64,000 nt of DNA from NCBI GenBank assembly GCA_049516155.1, contig JBEKTJ010000005.1, positions 1 through 64,000 on the forward strand. The letters run 5' to 3'. The position numbers were made by a program, and so were the translations under genes. This stretch comes from Bog-159 sp049516155. Lineage in GTDB: Bacteria > Acidobacteriota > Terriglobia > Bryobacterales > Bryobacteraceae. Shown here piece by piece: positions 46,096 through 53,854 of the stretch; the first letter of the stretch is position 1, and every line of letters begins with the position of its first letter. Under the pieces are notes generated by a model. The model was not told the DNA's origin, did not search any database, and saw only the letters and a list, made by a program, of their open reading frames with translations.

Positions 46096-47319
46096 ATGGC
46101 ACATTCGGTAAGCCCGCTGACGCGGCAAATCCATGAGGCGAGGCGCTGCCTCCGCGAAGTGCTGTTTGAGTCGCCGTGCCCCTACTCTCAGACGCTGTCG
46201 GATCTGACGGATAACCACGTCTACCTCAAACTGGAAAACCTGCAGATGACCGGTTCGTTCAAGGAGCGTGGCGCCCTGAACAAGATCCTTTCCCTGACGG
46301 CCGAAGATCGGCAAAAGGGTGTTATCGCAGCATCCGCCGGGAATCATGCCCAAGCCGTCGCTTACCACGCCACACGGCTCGGAATCCGTTCCCAAATCGT
46401 CATGCCGCTAGCAACGCCCCTGGTGAAGGTCAGTGCGACCCGCGGATACGGTGCGGCTGTTAAACTTCACGGCGCGAATTATGACGAAGCATGCCACGAG
46501 GCGGAGCGGATTTGTGAGAATGAGCACTTGGCCTTTATTCATCCCTTCGACGATCCCCTGGTGATCGCGGGCCAGGGTTCTCTAGGGTTGGAGCTTCTGG
46601 ACCAAATGCCAAACCTTGAGGCCGTCGTGGTCCCAATCGGGGGTGGAGGTCTCATCGGGGGGCTGGCGGCGGCGATTAAGGAAACCAACTCAGAGGTGCG
46701 CGTCGTTGGCGTGCAAGCGGAGCGTGTTCCCTCAATGCGGGCTGCGCTCGATACTGGGCGCCCCATCTCACTTGACTCGGCTGTAACCATTGCGGACGGT
46801 ATCGCCGTGAGAAAGGCCGGCCAGTTAACGTACCCGCTGGTGGCGAATTACGTTGACGAAATCGTCACAGTCGACGAAGAAGAGATCGCTAACGCGATAT
46901 TGGTCTTGCTCGAGCGCGAAAAGACCGTCGCGGAAGGGGCGGGGGCCGTAGCCGTCGCGGCATTGTTGCAACGAAGAACAAGCCTTATGGGGAAGCGCAC
47001 CGTAGCGATTGTGAGCGGCGGAAACATCGATGTAACGCTAGTCAGCCGGATCATAGAGCGCGGAATGGTAAAGGATGGACGCCTGGTCCGGCTCCGAATT
47101 CATCTGCTGGATAGGCCTGGAGGGCTCCACGCAATCACCGGTGTGATTGCGGCCGCGCGCGCCAACATTGTCGAACTGCTCCATAATCGCGCATACTACG
47201 GTGTCGACCTCGGCAGCACTGTGATCGACGTCACTCTTGAAACCCGAGGACCCGAGCATATCGACGAGCTGCTCCTGGCCCTGTCCGCTGCTGGATACCG
47301 TCATGAGCGGGTGCTTTAA
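46096..47319 (+). CDS. Threonine ammonia-lyase with ACT domain
   Basis: The 407-residue enzyme starts at ATG 46096 (MAHSVSPLTRQIHEARRCL). The PLP lysine is Lys56 in MTGSFKERGALNK; AASAGNHAQAVAYHA, MPLATPLVKV and the phosphate loop PIGGGGLIGGLAAA follow. A C-terminal ACT-like regulatory domain (LRIHLLDRPGGLHAITGVIA, residues about 325-407) fits the single-ACT catabolic or IlvA2 type. It deaminates threonine, or possibly serine, to the 2-oxo acid and ammonia. It converges with a truncated racemase gene after 13 bases. The upstream extension to 45994 looks non-coding. Confidence 0.92.
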   Translation: MAHSVSPLTRQIHEARRCLREVLFESPCPYSQTLSDLTDNHVYLKLENLQMTGSFKERGALNKILSLTAEDRQKGVIAASAGNHAQAVAYHATRLGIRSQIVMPLATPLVKVSATRGYGAAVKLHGANYDEACHEAERICENEHLAFIHPFDDPLVIAGQGSLGLELLDQMPNLEAVVVPIGGGGLIGGLAAAIKETNSEVRVVGVQAERVPSMRAALDTGRPISLDSAVTIADGIAVRKAGQLTYPLVANYVDEIVTVDEEEIANAILVLLEREKTVAEGAGAVAVAALLQRRTSLMGKRTVAIVSGGNIDVTLVSRIIERGMVKDGRLVRLRIHLLDRPGGLHAITGVIAAARANIVELLHNRAYYGVDLGSTVIDVTLETRGPEHIDELLLALSAAGYRHERVL

Positions 47320-47332
47320 CGGTCAACGGCGC

Positions 47333-47854
47333 CTATTCCAGCGCTCCGGATACCGCGGCTTGCACATGGATCGCCATCGTGTCCAGCAATCTAGCGTCAG
47401 TATCCTGGGGGTTAACCAACAAGGGAAGTTCAGTACAGCCCAAGACGATGGCCTGAGATCCACTCCGCACCAGCTCATCAATCGTCTCCAGCACCCTGTG
47501 CTTCGACGCTTCTAAGAATTCCCCTCGCGAAAGCTCTTCGTAAATTATTCGGTCGAGATCAATCCTCCCGGCGAGGCCCGGAATTGCTACGCGTATGCCG
47601 CGAAGGGCAAACCGCTCCCGGTAAAAGTCCTGTTCCATTACAAACCGCGAGCCCAAAAGCCCAACGGATAAGGCATGCGCACGGCTGGCTTCAACTGCCG
47701 CGACATCGGCAATATGAACCAGCGGTATAGCAATCTGAGCCTGCAGTTCGGCAGCGACCTTATGCAGAGCGTTACATGCCACCGGCAGGAAGTCAGCTCC
47801 CGCCAGTTCAACTTTTCGCGCAGCTGCTGTAAGTATCTCGGCGAAGAAAGACAA
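47333..47854 (-). CDS. Aspartate/glutamate racemase family protein, N-terminally short
   Basis: The open frame covers 173 residues, whereas family members have about 230. Both catalytic cysteines are present: Cys27 in FLPVACNALHKVA and the second in AIVLGCTELPLLV. HIADVAAVEASRAHALSVGLLG and the helix EELSRGEFLEASK match the family. The missing part is the first 60 or so residues with the GGMxxxST phosphate-binding loop; the upstream bases in frame (SYRRGARPSGDTVAPPTKEA) do not resemble it. The gene may be a recombination remnant. The putative start is TTG, with no good ribosome site. Confidence 0.68.
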   Translation of the reverse strand: MSFFAEILTAAARKVELAGADFLPVACNALHKVAAELQAQIAIPLVHIADVAAVEASRAHALSVGLLGSRFVMEQDFYRERFALRGIRVAIPGLAGRIDLDRIIYEELSRGEFLEASKHRVLETIDELVRSGSQAIVLGCTELPLLVNPQDTDARLLDTMAIHVQAAVSGALE

Positions 47855-47980
47855 CCTGACGCAGGCGCCTGCCTCTTTTGTGGGCGGCGCTACGGTGTCG
47901 CCCGAAGGCCGTGCGCCCCGTCGATATGAGCCAATGAAGTGGTGTTCTAGCTGCTACGCTTACGTCTAGCACGCGGCTAG

Positions 47981-48895
47981 CTATTCACCGCATCCCGTGC
48001 GGTGAATCAGACCGCTAATCGCCGCAGGCCGCGACTGCCAGCCGGGCCGGGTCGCGCTCCCTCTAGTGGAAAATGCAAGCTTTCGCCGCCGCTCCGCGCG
48101 GCACAGGCGGCAGGTGCGGCAATAGCTGATCTGCACACCGGCCGAGGAGCGGCGCGTGCGCACATGAAAGAATTCGCGCGTGGCGTACCATTGCCCGCCG
48201 CACGAACGGCACACGCGCTCCGGCGGGCAATCGGGGCGTTCGGTCAGTTGCTGCCGGAGTTTTTCCCAGAGCTCTTTCTTGCGCTCGCGCCACTGCCGCC
48301 AGCGTTGGCGCGTGTGTGCGATGAAAGCCGCGGCACGTTTGCGCTGCTGGCGCCGGAAGTCGTCGGAAGATCGCGCTTCCACCCACGAAAGTTGGAGTCC
48401 GAGCCTGCGGCGATACGCCGCAACGGTTTTCTGCGAAATCCCCCACTGCCGGGCGACCGCGATGCTGGGTAGCAGGCGGCCTTCACCAAGCAGGAAGCGC
48501 TGGAACTCTTCGCGGCGCGCCGGATCGAACCGGCATGCGTGGCGTGCGCGCTCCTTAATCGCCGGATCCCCGAGCCCGTGCCGCCCCATCATCTTGCTGA
48601 TGGAATCCTTAGTGCGCCCGGGCAGCAGGCCCATTTGCGCGATGAACGACGCGCTGAAGCCGTAGTCGTGCGTGAAGGCGGTGAGTTTTTTGAGTTCGGG
48701 GAAGGTCCAGGGCTTCACTGCACGGCCCGCGAAAGAGCCGTTCAGCACGCCCGCGAGTTGCAGTCTCTTGCGCTGGTTGTTGACGGCCGCACGCGTCTTG
48801 CCGGGGATGTCGATCTCCGGAAGCGGCTTGCCCAGATGGACGATCTGATCGACGAGCGATTCTATCTGCGGTTTAGTCCAGCGGCTTCCAGGCAT
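47981..48895 (-). CDS. Putative DNA-binding protein with two SANT-like modules, HTH and zinc ribbon
   Basis: The 304-residue basic protein has an unusual arrangement. Residues 4-46 (RWTKPQIESLVDQIV, then RAAVNNQRKRL) and 62-107 (PWTFPELKKLTAF, RTKDSISKMMGRHG) look like two Myb/SANT-like helical repeats. Residues 143-165 (PSIAVARQWGISQKTVAAYRRR) form a helix-turn-helix. A long basic Arg/Trp-rich helix follows, and residues 229-265 carry Cys pairs (CRSCGGQW, YCRTCRLC) of a zinc ribbon. I do not recognise a named family. It might be a transcription factor or a domesticated mobile-element protein. It is flanked by unrelated metabolic genes. Confidence 0.68.
   Translation of the reverse strand: MPGSRWTKPQIESLVDQIVHLGKPLPEIDIPGKTRAAVNNQRKRLQLAGVLNGSFAGRAVKPWTFPELKKLTAFTHDYGFSASFIAQMGLLPGRTKDSISKMMGRHGLGDPAIKERARHACRFDPARREEFQRFLLGEGRLLPSIAVARQWGISQKTVAAYRRRLGLQLSWVEARSSDDFRRQQRKRAAAFIAHTRQRWRQWRERKKELWEKLRQQLTERPDCPPERVCRSCGGQWYATREFFHVRTRRSSAGVQISYCRTCRLCRAERRRKLAFSTRGSATRPGWQSRPAAISGLIHRTGCGE
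47983..48007 (-). terminator. Perfect hairpin at the 3' end of the SANT/HTH protein gene
   Basis: ATTCACCGCA and TGCGGTGAAT form a perfect 10-base-pair stem around TCCCG. It lies within the last codons and stop of the gene. No U-run follows on the minus strand, so it may stabilise the mRNA end or act as a weak terminator. Confidence 0.5.
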
Positions 48896-48955
48896 CCCAC
48901 TGATTCAAGAATACGGCGGAAGCGCGCGGATGAGTATACAGGCGAGCGGGTATTT

Positions 48956-50248
48956 TTAAGCGTGCGTCCCCACCAGTGGGGGCGCCGCATGCGCCCCGAG
49001 CGCAACCAAACTGCCGGCGGAATCGAATTCGATTTCGCGCGCGTCGGAAACGATTTCAAGCATCGGGTTGCGTTCAATCGATGGGCGCAGGTTTTCGCTC
49101 ATGGCAAGCTGCGAAAGCTCCAGTGTGTTGCGGATCCATCCGATAGTCACTTCGCGCACGTCAAACTTGCCGACCGTGGGCGCGATGGCTTCCAGGCACT
49201 CGCGGTCGGTGGGGTAATGGATCGGGGTGCGAATCGCCGATGGCGTGGAGGCGGTCAGCGAATTGACGCGCGTGGGCACCCAGTCGATGCGATTGACCAA
49301 CCGGTCGGTAACGACGTCGGCCATGCCGATGCCGACCGCGTTGTTGTAAGTAAGATCACTGAGGTCGCGCACGAAAATGCGTTCGATGCGCGGCGTATCG
49401 GGCCAGGGGTTGTAGTCGCCCAGCACGCTGCGGTTCACCACTTTGCTGTCCATGCCGGCGCCGCTGACGTTCTTGCCGATTTCATCCAGGATCAGGATAT
49501 CCAGGTCCGTGGGGATGCGGCCCATCCAGGATTTGGCGAGCGCCAGCAGTTCCTCTTCGCGCTGTTCCATGCCTTCCACCGGCACGGCTTCCAATTTGGC
49601 CGTATTGTGGTTGGCGTCTTCGAGAATGGCCAGGCCCCCCAGGATCTTGCCGGATTCAAGCACCTTTCGGCCGATGGCGCGGATGGTATTTTCCAGGCCC
49701 AGCTTGTAGGCATACGTGTGGTAGTGCTGAGCGCCTGCAAACTTACCCAGCCCAATGGCGATCATTTTGAAGAGGCCGCTCTCGATCTTGCCCATGAAAT
49801 CGGTGTGCCACTTTACGCGGCCGGCCAGCATTACTCCGTCGCTTTCGTAGGCGTTGCGGTCCATGTAGGTCTGGATGCCTTGCGGTGTCTTGCCCAGCGC
49901 CACGACTTCGAGCGAGCTGCGCACCGGACAACCGATGGTTTCTTCGATAATGCCGTAATGCGCGAGCACGTCGGCTTGGCCTTCGGCGGTGGCGGCGCCG
50001 TGGCTGCCCATGGCCGGGAAGATGAAGGGCTGCATGCCCTGCGATTTCCAGAATTGCGCCGCGGCGTGGGTGATGGTGGCGATATTGGCGATGCCGCGGC
50101 TGCCTACGCCGATAGCCACGCGCGATCCGGGTTTCAGGCGCGCCGCGAATCCGGAATCGTGAAGCTGGCGCTGGACTTCTGCGGCAACATCGGGGATACG
50201 GCGGTCGGGAAAGTGCTGACGAACCAGGAAAAGGCGTGGGAATTGCAT
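48956..50248 (-). CDS. LarA/DUF2088-like protein
   Basis: The 430-residue protein resembles the lactate racemase N-terminal domain family (DUF2088): VAIGVGSRGIANIATITHAA, FIFPAMGSHGAATAEGQADV, MLAGRVKWHTDFMGKIESGL and MIAIGLGKFAGAQHYH, with several conserved His and Lys. In true LarA a lysine-bound nickel pincer cofactor is used. The nickel cofactor genes larB, larC and larE are not nearby and this protein differs in the middle, so a different reaction is possible. It is transcribed away from the TetR-controlled pair, and the first TetR operator lies 47 bases upstream of its start. Confidence 0.75.
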   Translation of the reverse strand: MQFPRLFLVRQHFPDRRIPDVAAEVQRQLHDSGFAARLKPGSRVAIGVGSRGIANIATITHAAAQFWKSQGMQPFIFPAMGSHGAATAEGQADVLAHYGIIEETIGCPVRSSLEVVALGKTPQGIQTYMDRNAYESDGVMLAGRVKWHTDFMGKIESGLFKMIAIGLGKFAGAQHYHTYAYKLGLENTIRAIGRKVLESGKILGGLAILEDANHNTAKLEAVPVEGMEQREEELLALAKSWMGRIPTDLDILILDEIGKNVSGAGMDSKVVNRSVLGDYNPWPDTPRIERIFVRDLSDLTYNNAVGIGMADVVTDRLVNRIDWVPTRVNSLTASTPSAIRTPIHYPTDRECLEAIAPTVGKFDVREVTIGWIRNTLELSQLAMSENLRPSIERNPMLEIVSDAREIEFDSAGSLVALGAHAAPPLVGTHA

Positions 50249-50295
50249 GGTTTTATGTTATCAAAACGACATCCCAGCGGCGCGGCGGACCAGAA

Positions 50296-50378
50296 CTGAA
50301 CGCGTTCAGATTTTGCTTGACAAAACGTCGGCCTAGCCGTAATCTGGAATTGAACACGTTCAAACTGAACGCGTTCAG
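50296..50378 (+). promoter_or_regulatory. Sigma-70 promoter flanked by three TetR-type operators
   Basis: TTGACA (50317-50322) and TAATCT (50340-50345) are separated by 17 bases, a near-consensus promoter. Three 14-base palindromes surround it: CTGAACGCGTTCAG at 50296-50309, TTGAACACGTTCAA at 50350-50363 and CTGAACGCGTTCAG at 50365-50378. The first and third are identical; the second differs at the outer bases and centre. The last two cover the transcription start region. The TetR protein encoded by the second gene is the obvious ligand. Confidence 0.85.
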
Positions 50379-50393
50379 AAAGAGAGGATGAAG

Positions 50394-50816
50394 ATGCACA
50401 TCGCGATTTCGTATACCGCTTATCTGGCGATCGGCCTGGCCCTGACGGTCTGGGTGGGCCGCACGCTGCGGCGCAACGGGCAGGTGTTTCTAATGGGCGC
50501 TTTTCAAGGCAACGCGGAACTGGCGGGCTCGGTGAACCGCCTGCTGTTGTTCGGTTTCTACCTCGTCAATGTGGGCTATGTAATCTGGACTATGAGCACA
50601 TATCCGAACCCGGAGAACGGGTTCGCCGCGATTGAAAAGCTTAAGGACAAGGTGGGCGGAGCTCTGATGGTGCTGGGCGTCACTTATTTCGTCGTACTAT
50701 TCGCCTTCCGCCGGTTGTGGAAGGGCGGGAACGATCGTTCGGGGCAGGCGCGTGCGAGCCACGCACCAGGTGGCTGGAGTCCGGAGAGCGCGCCGCTCGG
50801 CAAGGTGCTTGAATAA
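50394..50816 (+). CDS. Small membrane protein controlled by the TetR operators
   Basis: The 140-residue protein starts best at ATG 50394, six bases after AGAGAGG; an ATG at 50388 is too close to it. It has three hydrophobic helices (YTAYLAIGLALTVWVG, LLLFGFYLVNVGYVIWTM, GGALMVLGVTYFVVLFAF) and a polar tail. I do not recognise the family with certainty. Its promoter carries three TetR operators and the regulator gene overlaps its stop by one base, so expression is induced by the TetR ligand. Confidence 0.8.
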   Translation: MHIAISYTAYLAIGLALTVWVGRTLRRNGQVFLMGAFQGNAELAGSVNRLLLFGFYLVNVGYVIWTMSTYPNPENGFAAIEKLKDKVGGALMVLGVTYFVVLFAFRRLWKGGNDRSGQARASHAPGGWSPESAPLGKVLE

Positions 50817-51475
50817 TGCACGCCAAGAGCGCGGAGACGCGGACGCGCATTCTGGACAGCGCTATGGAACTGTTCCGGCGGCAGGGATTCGAGGAAACCA
50901 CCATGCGCGAGATCGCCGCGGAGGCGGGCGTGGCCACGGGAGCCGCGTATTACTACTTCGAGTCGAAGGACGCCATTGTGCTGGCGTTCTACGACCAGTC
51001 CCAGCAGGAACTGGAGCCCCTGATCGACCAGGCAATAGCCGGCGCGAAGGGGCTGAAAGAGCGGCTGGGAGCGCTGCTGGAGGCAAAGCTCCGATACTTC
51101 GAGCCGAACCGGCGTTTACTGGCAGCCTTGGCGTCGCATGCGGATCCGGAGCACCCGCTTTCGCCGTTCGGCGCCCGTACACGCGAGATCCGGGAGCGGG
51201 ATGTGGCATCGTTTGCGCGCGCCCTGCATGCGAGCGGCATCCGGGTGGCGCGCGATCTGGAGCCGTACCTTCCCCGGATCCTGTGGATGTATCAAATGGG
51301 TCTGATCCTCTTTTGGATCTACGACCGGTCGCCGGCGCAGGCGAGCACGCGCACGTTGATCGGGAAAAGTGCGGCGATCGTGGAGCGCCTCGTGAAGCTG
51401 GCGGCGTTCCCGCTGATGCGTCCGGTGCACCGCATGGTGGTGGACCTCATGCGTACGGTGATGGAGGAATCGTGA
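50816..51475 (+). CDS. TetR family transcriptional regulator
   Basis: The 219-residue protein has the TetR HTH at residues 8-55 (TRTRILDSAMELFRRQGFEE, TTMREIAAEAGVATGAAYYYF). The C-terminal ligand and dimer domain is helical and resembles the TetR/YfiR-like group (FEPNRRLLAALASHADPEHP). The start ATG overlaps the preceding stop (TAATG), so both genes come from the operator-rich promoter at 50296-50378 and the protein is autoregulated. Ligand is unknown. The C-terminus ends near 51475, with no further gene on this strand until 56300. Confidence 0.92.
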   Translation: MHAKSAETRTRILDSAMELFRRQGFEETTMREIAAEAGVATGAAYYYFESKDAIVLAFYDQSQQELEPLIDQAIAGAKGLKERLGALLEAKLRYFEPNRRLLAALASHADPEHPLSPFGARTREIRERDVASFARALHASGIRVARDLEPYLPRILWMYQMGLILFWIYDRSPAQASTRTLIGKSAAIVERLVKLAAFPLMRPVHRMVVDLMRTVMEES

Positions 51476-51547
51476 AATCGTCATTCCCGGCGGCAGCAGC
51501 TAGTGGGGCAGGCGCCAGGCGCTGGTTAGGGCCAGGTTAGGGCAAGG

Positions 51548-52249
51548 TCAGCGCGGCGCGGGAAACGCCAGGAGCTGCCGCTGGTATACCTCGTCCACCT
51601 CCGAGAATGGTTCATGCGCACGCGTGTACAGAACTGCGCGGTGCTCGAACAGCGCATCGGGAATAGCGAGAACGCCGGCGGTCCCGGTGGCGGCCGCGAC
51701 GGGACCACGTTCCCAGCCGTCCGGAAGCGGCGACCAGAGGAGTCTGACCGCGAATGTTTGCCGATACGGCTCCAGTGACTGCACAACCTTGCCGAACGGC
51801 GTACGCGTGGTATCAAGCAGTCGATTCATGGCGGGCGTCAAGCGGTCCGGCACGTACCAGTTATCGGCTTCGGAGAGAACCCGGTCGCCACAGCGAAGCT
51901 GGACCCTTCGATACTTCACTTCAGCTTCCGAAGTCACTTGAAGGCGTTTTCTCTGTTCCGCCGTGGATTCCTTTACGACGCCCCTCATAAGCTCCGCCAC
52001 GATTGTCGGGTCCTTCGCGAGCTGATGGTCGCGGCACCAGCCCTCCAGCGTCACCGTCGCGCTGCGGCTGGCAAGCACCTCTGCATTGAGCGTTTCGACG
52101 AGCGCGAGCGCCTGCAGCCTCGCGACGTAAGTGTCGGGCCACGCGGGTGATTCCTGCGCGTATGCCGGCGTGGAGGCAGCGACGGCGGTCGCCACGGCTA
52201 TCAGGCGCGCTAGGCGAACCGCGTTCTGGGGGCAGCGAAACTGTCTCAA
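51548..52249 (-). CDS. Exported chorismate-lyase-fold (UbiC/UTRA-like) protein, tentative
   Basis: The protein of about 233 residues from TTG 52249 has an export signal (LARLIAVATAVAASTPAYAQ). The mature part reads RVQLRCGDRVLSEADNWYVP, DTTRTPFGKVVQSLEPYRQT and LFEHRAVLYTRAHEPFSEVD, a pattern like chorismate lyase/UTRA folds (WYxPxRL, TPFGxV, exHRAxLY). Chorismate lyase acts in the cytoplasm, so an exported version would have another ligand. The start is uncertain: the frame continues upstream into the serine hydrolase gene, and the ATG at 52366 would overlap that gene. Confidence 0.6.
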   Translation of the reverse strand: MRQFRCPQNAVRLARLIAVATAVAASTPAYAQESPAWPDTYVARLQALALVETLNAEVLASRSATVTLEGWCRDHQLAKDPTIVAELMRGVVKESTAEQRKRLQVTSEAEVKYRRVQLRCGDRVLSEADNWYVPDRLTPAMNRLLDTTRTPFGKVVQSLEPYRQTFAVRLLWSPLPDGWERGPVAAATGTAGVLAIPDALFEHRAVLYTRAHEPFSEVDEVYQRQLLAFPAPR

Positions 52250-52340
52250 GATAATTTTTGCGGGCTTCCGCGTCCCGCCGAATCGTTCTACCGCGTCAGC
52301 GCGCCGGAGGATCCGCGGGAAAGCAATGCGCTCAAAAGAA

Positions 52341-53537
52341 TCACGACTTTCCAGCGTGGTCGCCATATTCCCAGTCGTAGGGCACGCCGGTGTTGCCGAG
52401 GATGAACCTGACCAGATCGGCGAAGCCCGCCTCGGAGCGAACGTCGTTCGACAAGATGACGACGCAACGTTGACTGGCCTCGATGCAGACCATTGTGTTG
52501 GCGGTCTGCCCATCGTGGCCACCCTTATAAAAACCATGGCCCTGTGGGCCGTCGAAGATGGTGACGCCCAGGCCAGAATACAAGTCCTCGCGCTGCTCGC
52601 TTAGCGGCAAGTCCGGGAGGAAGAGGGGGAAGAGGTGGGCCGTGGCGATATGCAGGTGTGGTTTCGTTATTTCCGCGCGCGAGGCCGCACTCAGGCCATC
52701 GCCGCGGACCAGGGCGGCCGTAAACTTCGACAGGTCGGAGATCGTGGTATTCATCGATCCCGCCGCGCGCACCTTGCTTCGCTTTTCATGCGGCTGTGCC
52801 TGGCCCTGATCGTTCCAGGCATCGGCGACATTGATATCCGGACCGTTATGCCACACCAGGTTTGTGCGGGTCATTCCCAGCCTGTCGAAGCCGGCCTTGG
52901 TCAGGTCGCCGACATCGAGACCCAACCCCTGCGCCTTGCGGCCGTGTTCGATGACGAATTGCAGCAGGATGAAACCCTCGCCAGAATAGCTGAACCGCGT
53001 GCCGGGTTCAAAATGGATGTGCAGCTTCTGGTCGGGTTCGATGAACCAGAAGTTGCTGAAGCCGGTGGAATGCATCAAACACATGCGCGGCGTGATCTTT
53101 TCCCAGCGCGGATCGTCCGCTAGATCTTTATACGGCCCGTACTTGTCCGGGAAGACCGGATCGGGGCCATAGCTCGGCAGCGGCTTGTCGAGATCGTCCT
53201 TGATGGGTGTATCGAGGTTGAGCTTGCCCTGATCGACCAGTTGCATTACCGTGTACGCAAACACTGTTTTGGTGAGCGACGCGCCGTACATGACCGTGTC
53301 CACCGTCAGCGGATCTCCCTTGGCGTTACGCATGCCGTAGGCCTGGACATAGCCGGCCCTGCCGTGATCGATGACCGCAACAGCCATGCCGTTGGCATGC
53401 GTGAGGGCCATGATTCTGCTCACTTCGGCATCGATTGCAGCACCGTTGGGCATCGTTTGTGCGAGGGCCGCGGGGGAAAGCCAGAAGGCAGCGGACAGCA
53501 CCGCCAAAAGCGGAAGAATCTGTTTTTTCAGTTTCAT
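52341..53537 (-). CDS. Serine hydrolase, class C beta-lactamase fold
   Basis: The 398-residue protein starts at ATG 53537 with a signal peptide (LPLLAVLSAAFWLSPAALAQ). The active-site SxxK is in YGASLTKTVFAYTV, the YxN-like element is FSYSGEGFILL and a C-terminal GGHDGQTAN replaces the KTG box. Such proteins include esterases, D-aminopeptidases and penicillin-binding-like hydrolases; a beta-lactamase role is not implied. It is exported. The longer frame to 53660 adds a non-signal stretch and is rejected. Confidence 0.9.
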   Translation of the reverse strand: MKLKKQILPLLAVLSAAFWLSPAALAQTMPNGAAIDAEVSRIMALTHANGMAVAVIDHGRAGYVQAYGMRNAKGDPLTVDTVMYGASLTKTVFAYTVMQLVDQGKLNLDTPIKDDLDKPLPSYGPDPVFPDKYGPYKDLADDPRWEKITPRMCLMHSTGFSNFWFIEPDQKLHIHFEPGTRFSYSGEGFILLQFVIEHGRKAQGLGLDVGDLTKAGFDRLGMTRTNLVWHNGPDINVADAWNDQGQAQPHEKRSKVRAAGSMNTTISDLSKFTAALVRGDGLSAASRAEITKPHLHIATAHLFPLFLPDLPLSEQREDLYSGLGVTIFDGPQGHGFYKGGHDGQTANTMVCIEASQRCVVILSNDVRSEAGFADLVRFILGNTGVPYDWEYGDHAGKS

Positions 53538-53608
53538 GATGCCAGTCCATAGAAAATTTCTGGCCGATGATCGTTTCACGATATTGTCCCCCCAGGGCTT
53601 AATTAGAG

Positions 53609-53710
53609 TTACGCAATGGATACCGGGAAAAGTTCCATTACCTTCGGGCGCGCGAGCCACACAACCAACACAATCACGAGAACGGTTCCGAGCAGTCCTA
53701 AGCCGAGCAT
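53609..53710 (-). CDS. 33-residue single-pass membrane peptide
   Basis: A short frame from ATG 53710 to TAA 53609 encodes MLGLGLLGTVLVIVLVVWLA then RPKVMELFPVSIA. It has one hydrophobic helix and a positive residue at the cytoplasmic side. GGGAGAAATGAG precedes the start as a ribosome site. It lies 71 bases upstream of the serine hydrolase gene on the same strand. Very short membrane proteins with a similar MLG start are common in bacteria, but I can name no function. Confidence 0.5.
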   Translation of the reverse strand: MLGLGLLGTVLVIVLVVWLARPKVMELFPVSIA

Positions 53711-53854
53711 CTCATTTCTCCCTTGAAGATAGACTTACATCGAGCATGTACGCGCCTGTTCGCAATTCGCCGGCGCGCGCCAGAGCGCCCTCGCGCTAAG
53801 AAATCGGCGTTGATCTGGGTAAGTGAACTAACGAGGGTTTGGTTTGGCGACCGT

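Noticed and set aside
48539..50299. 586-residue open frame on the plus strand
   Set aside because: Antisense to the LarA-like and SANT/HTH genes, both of which have clear family features.
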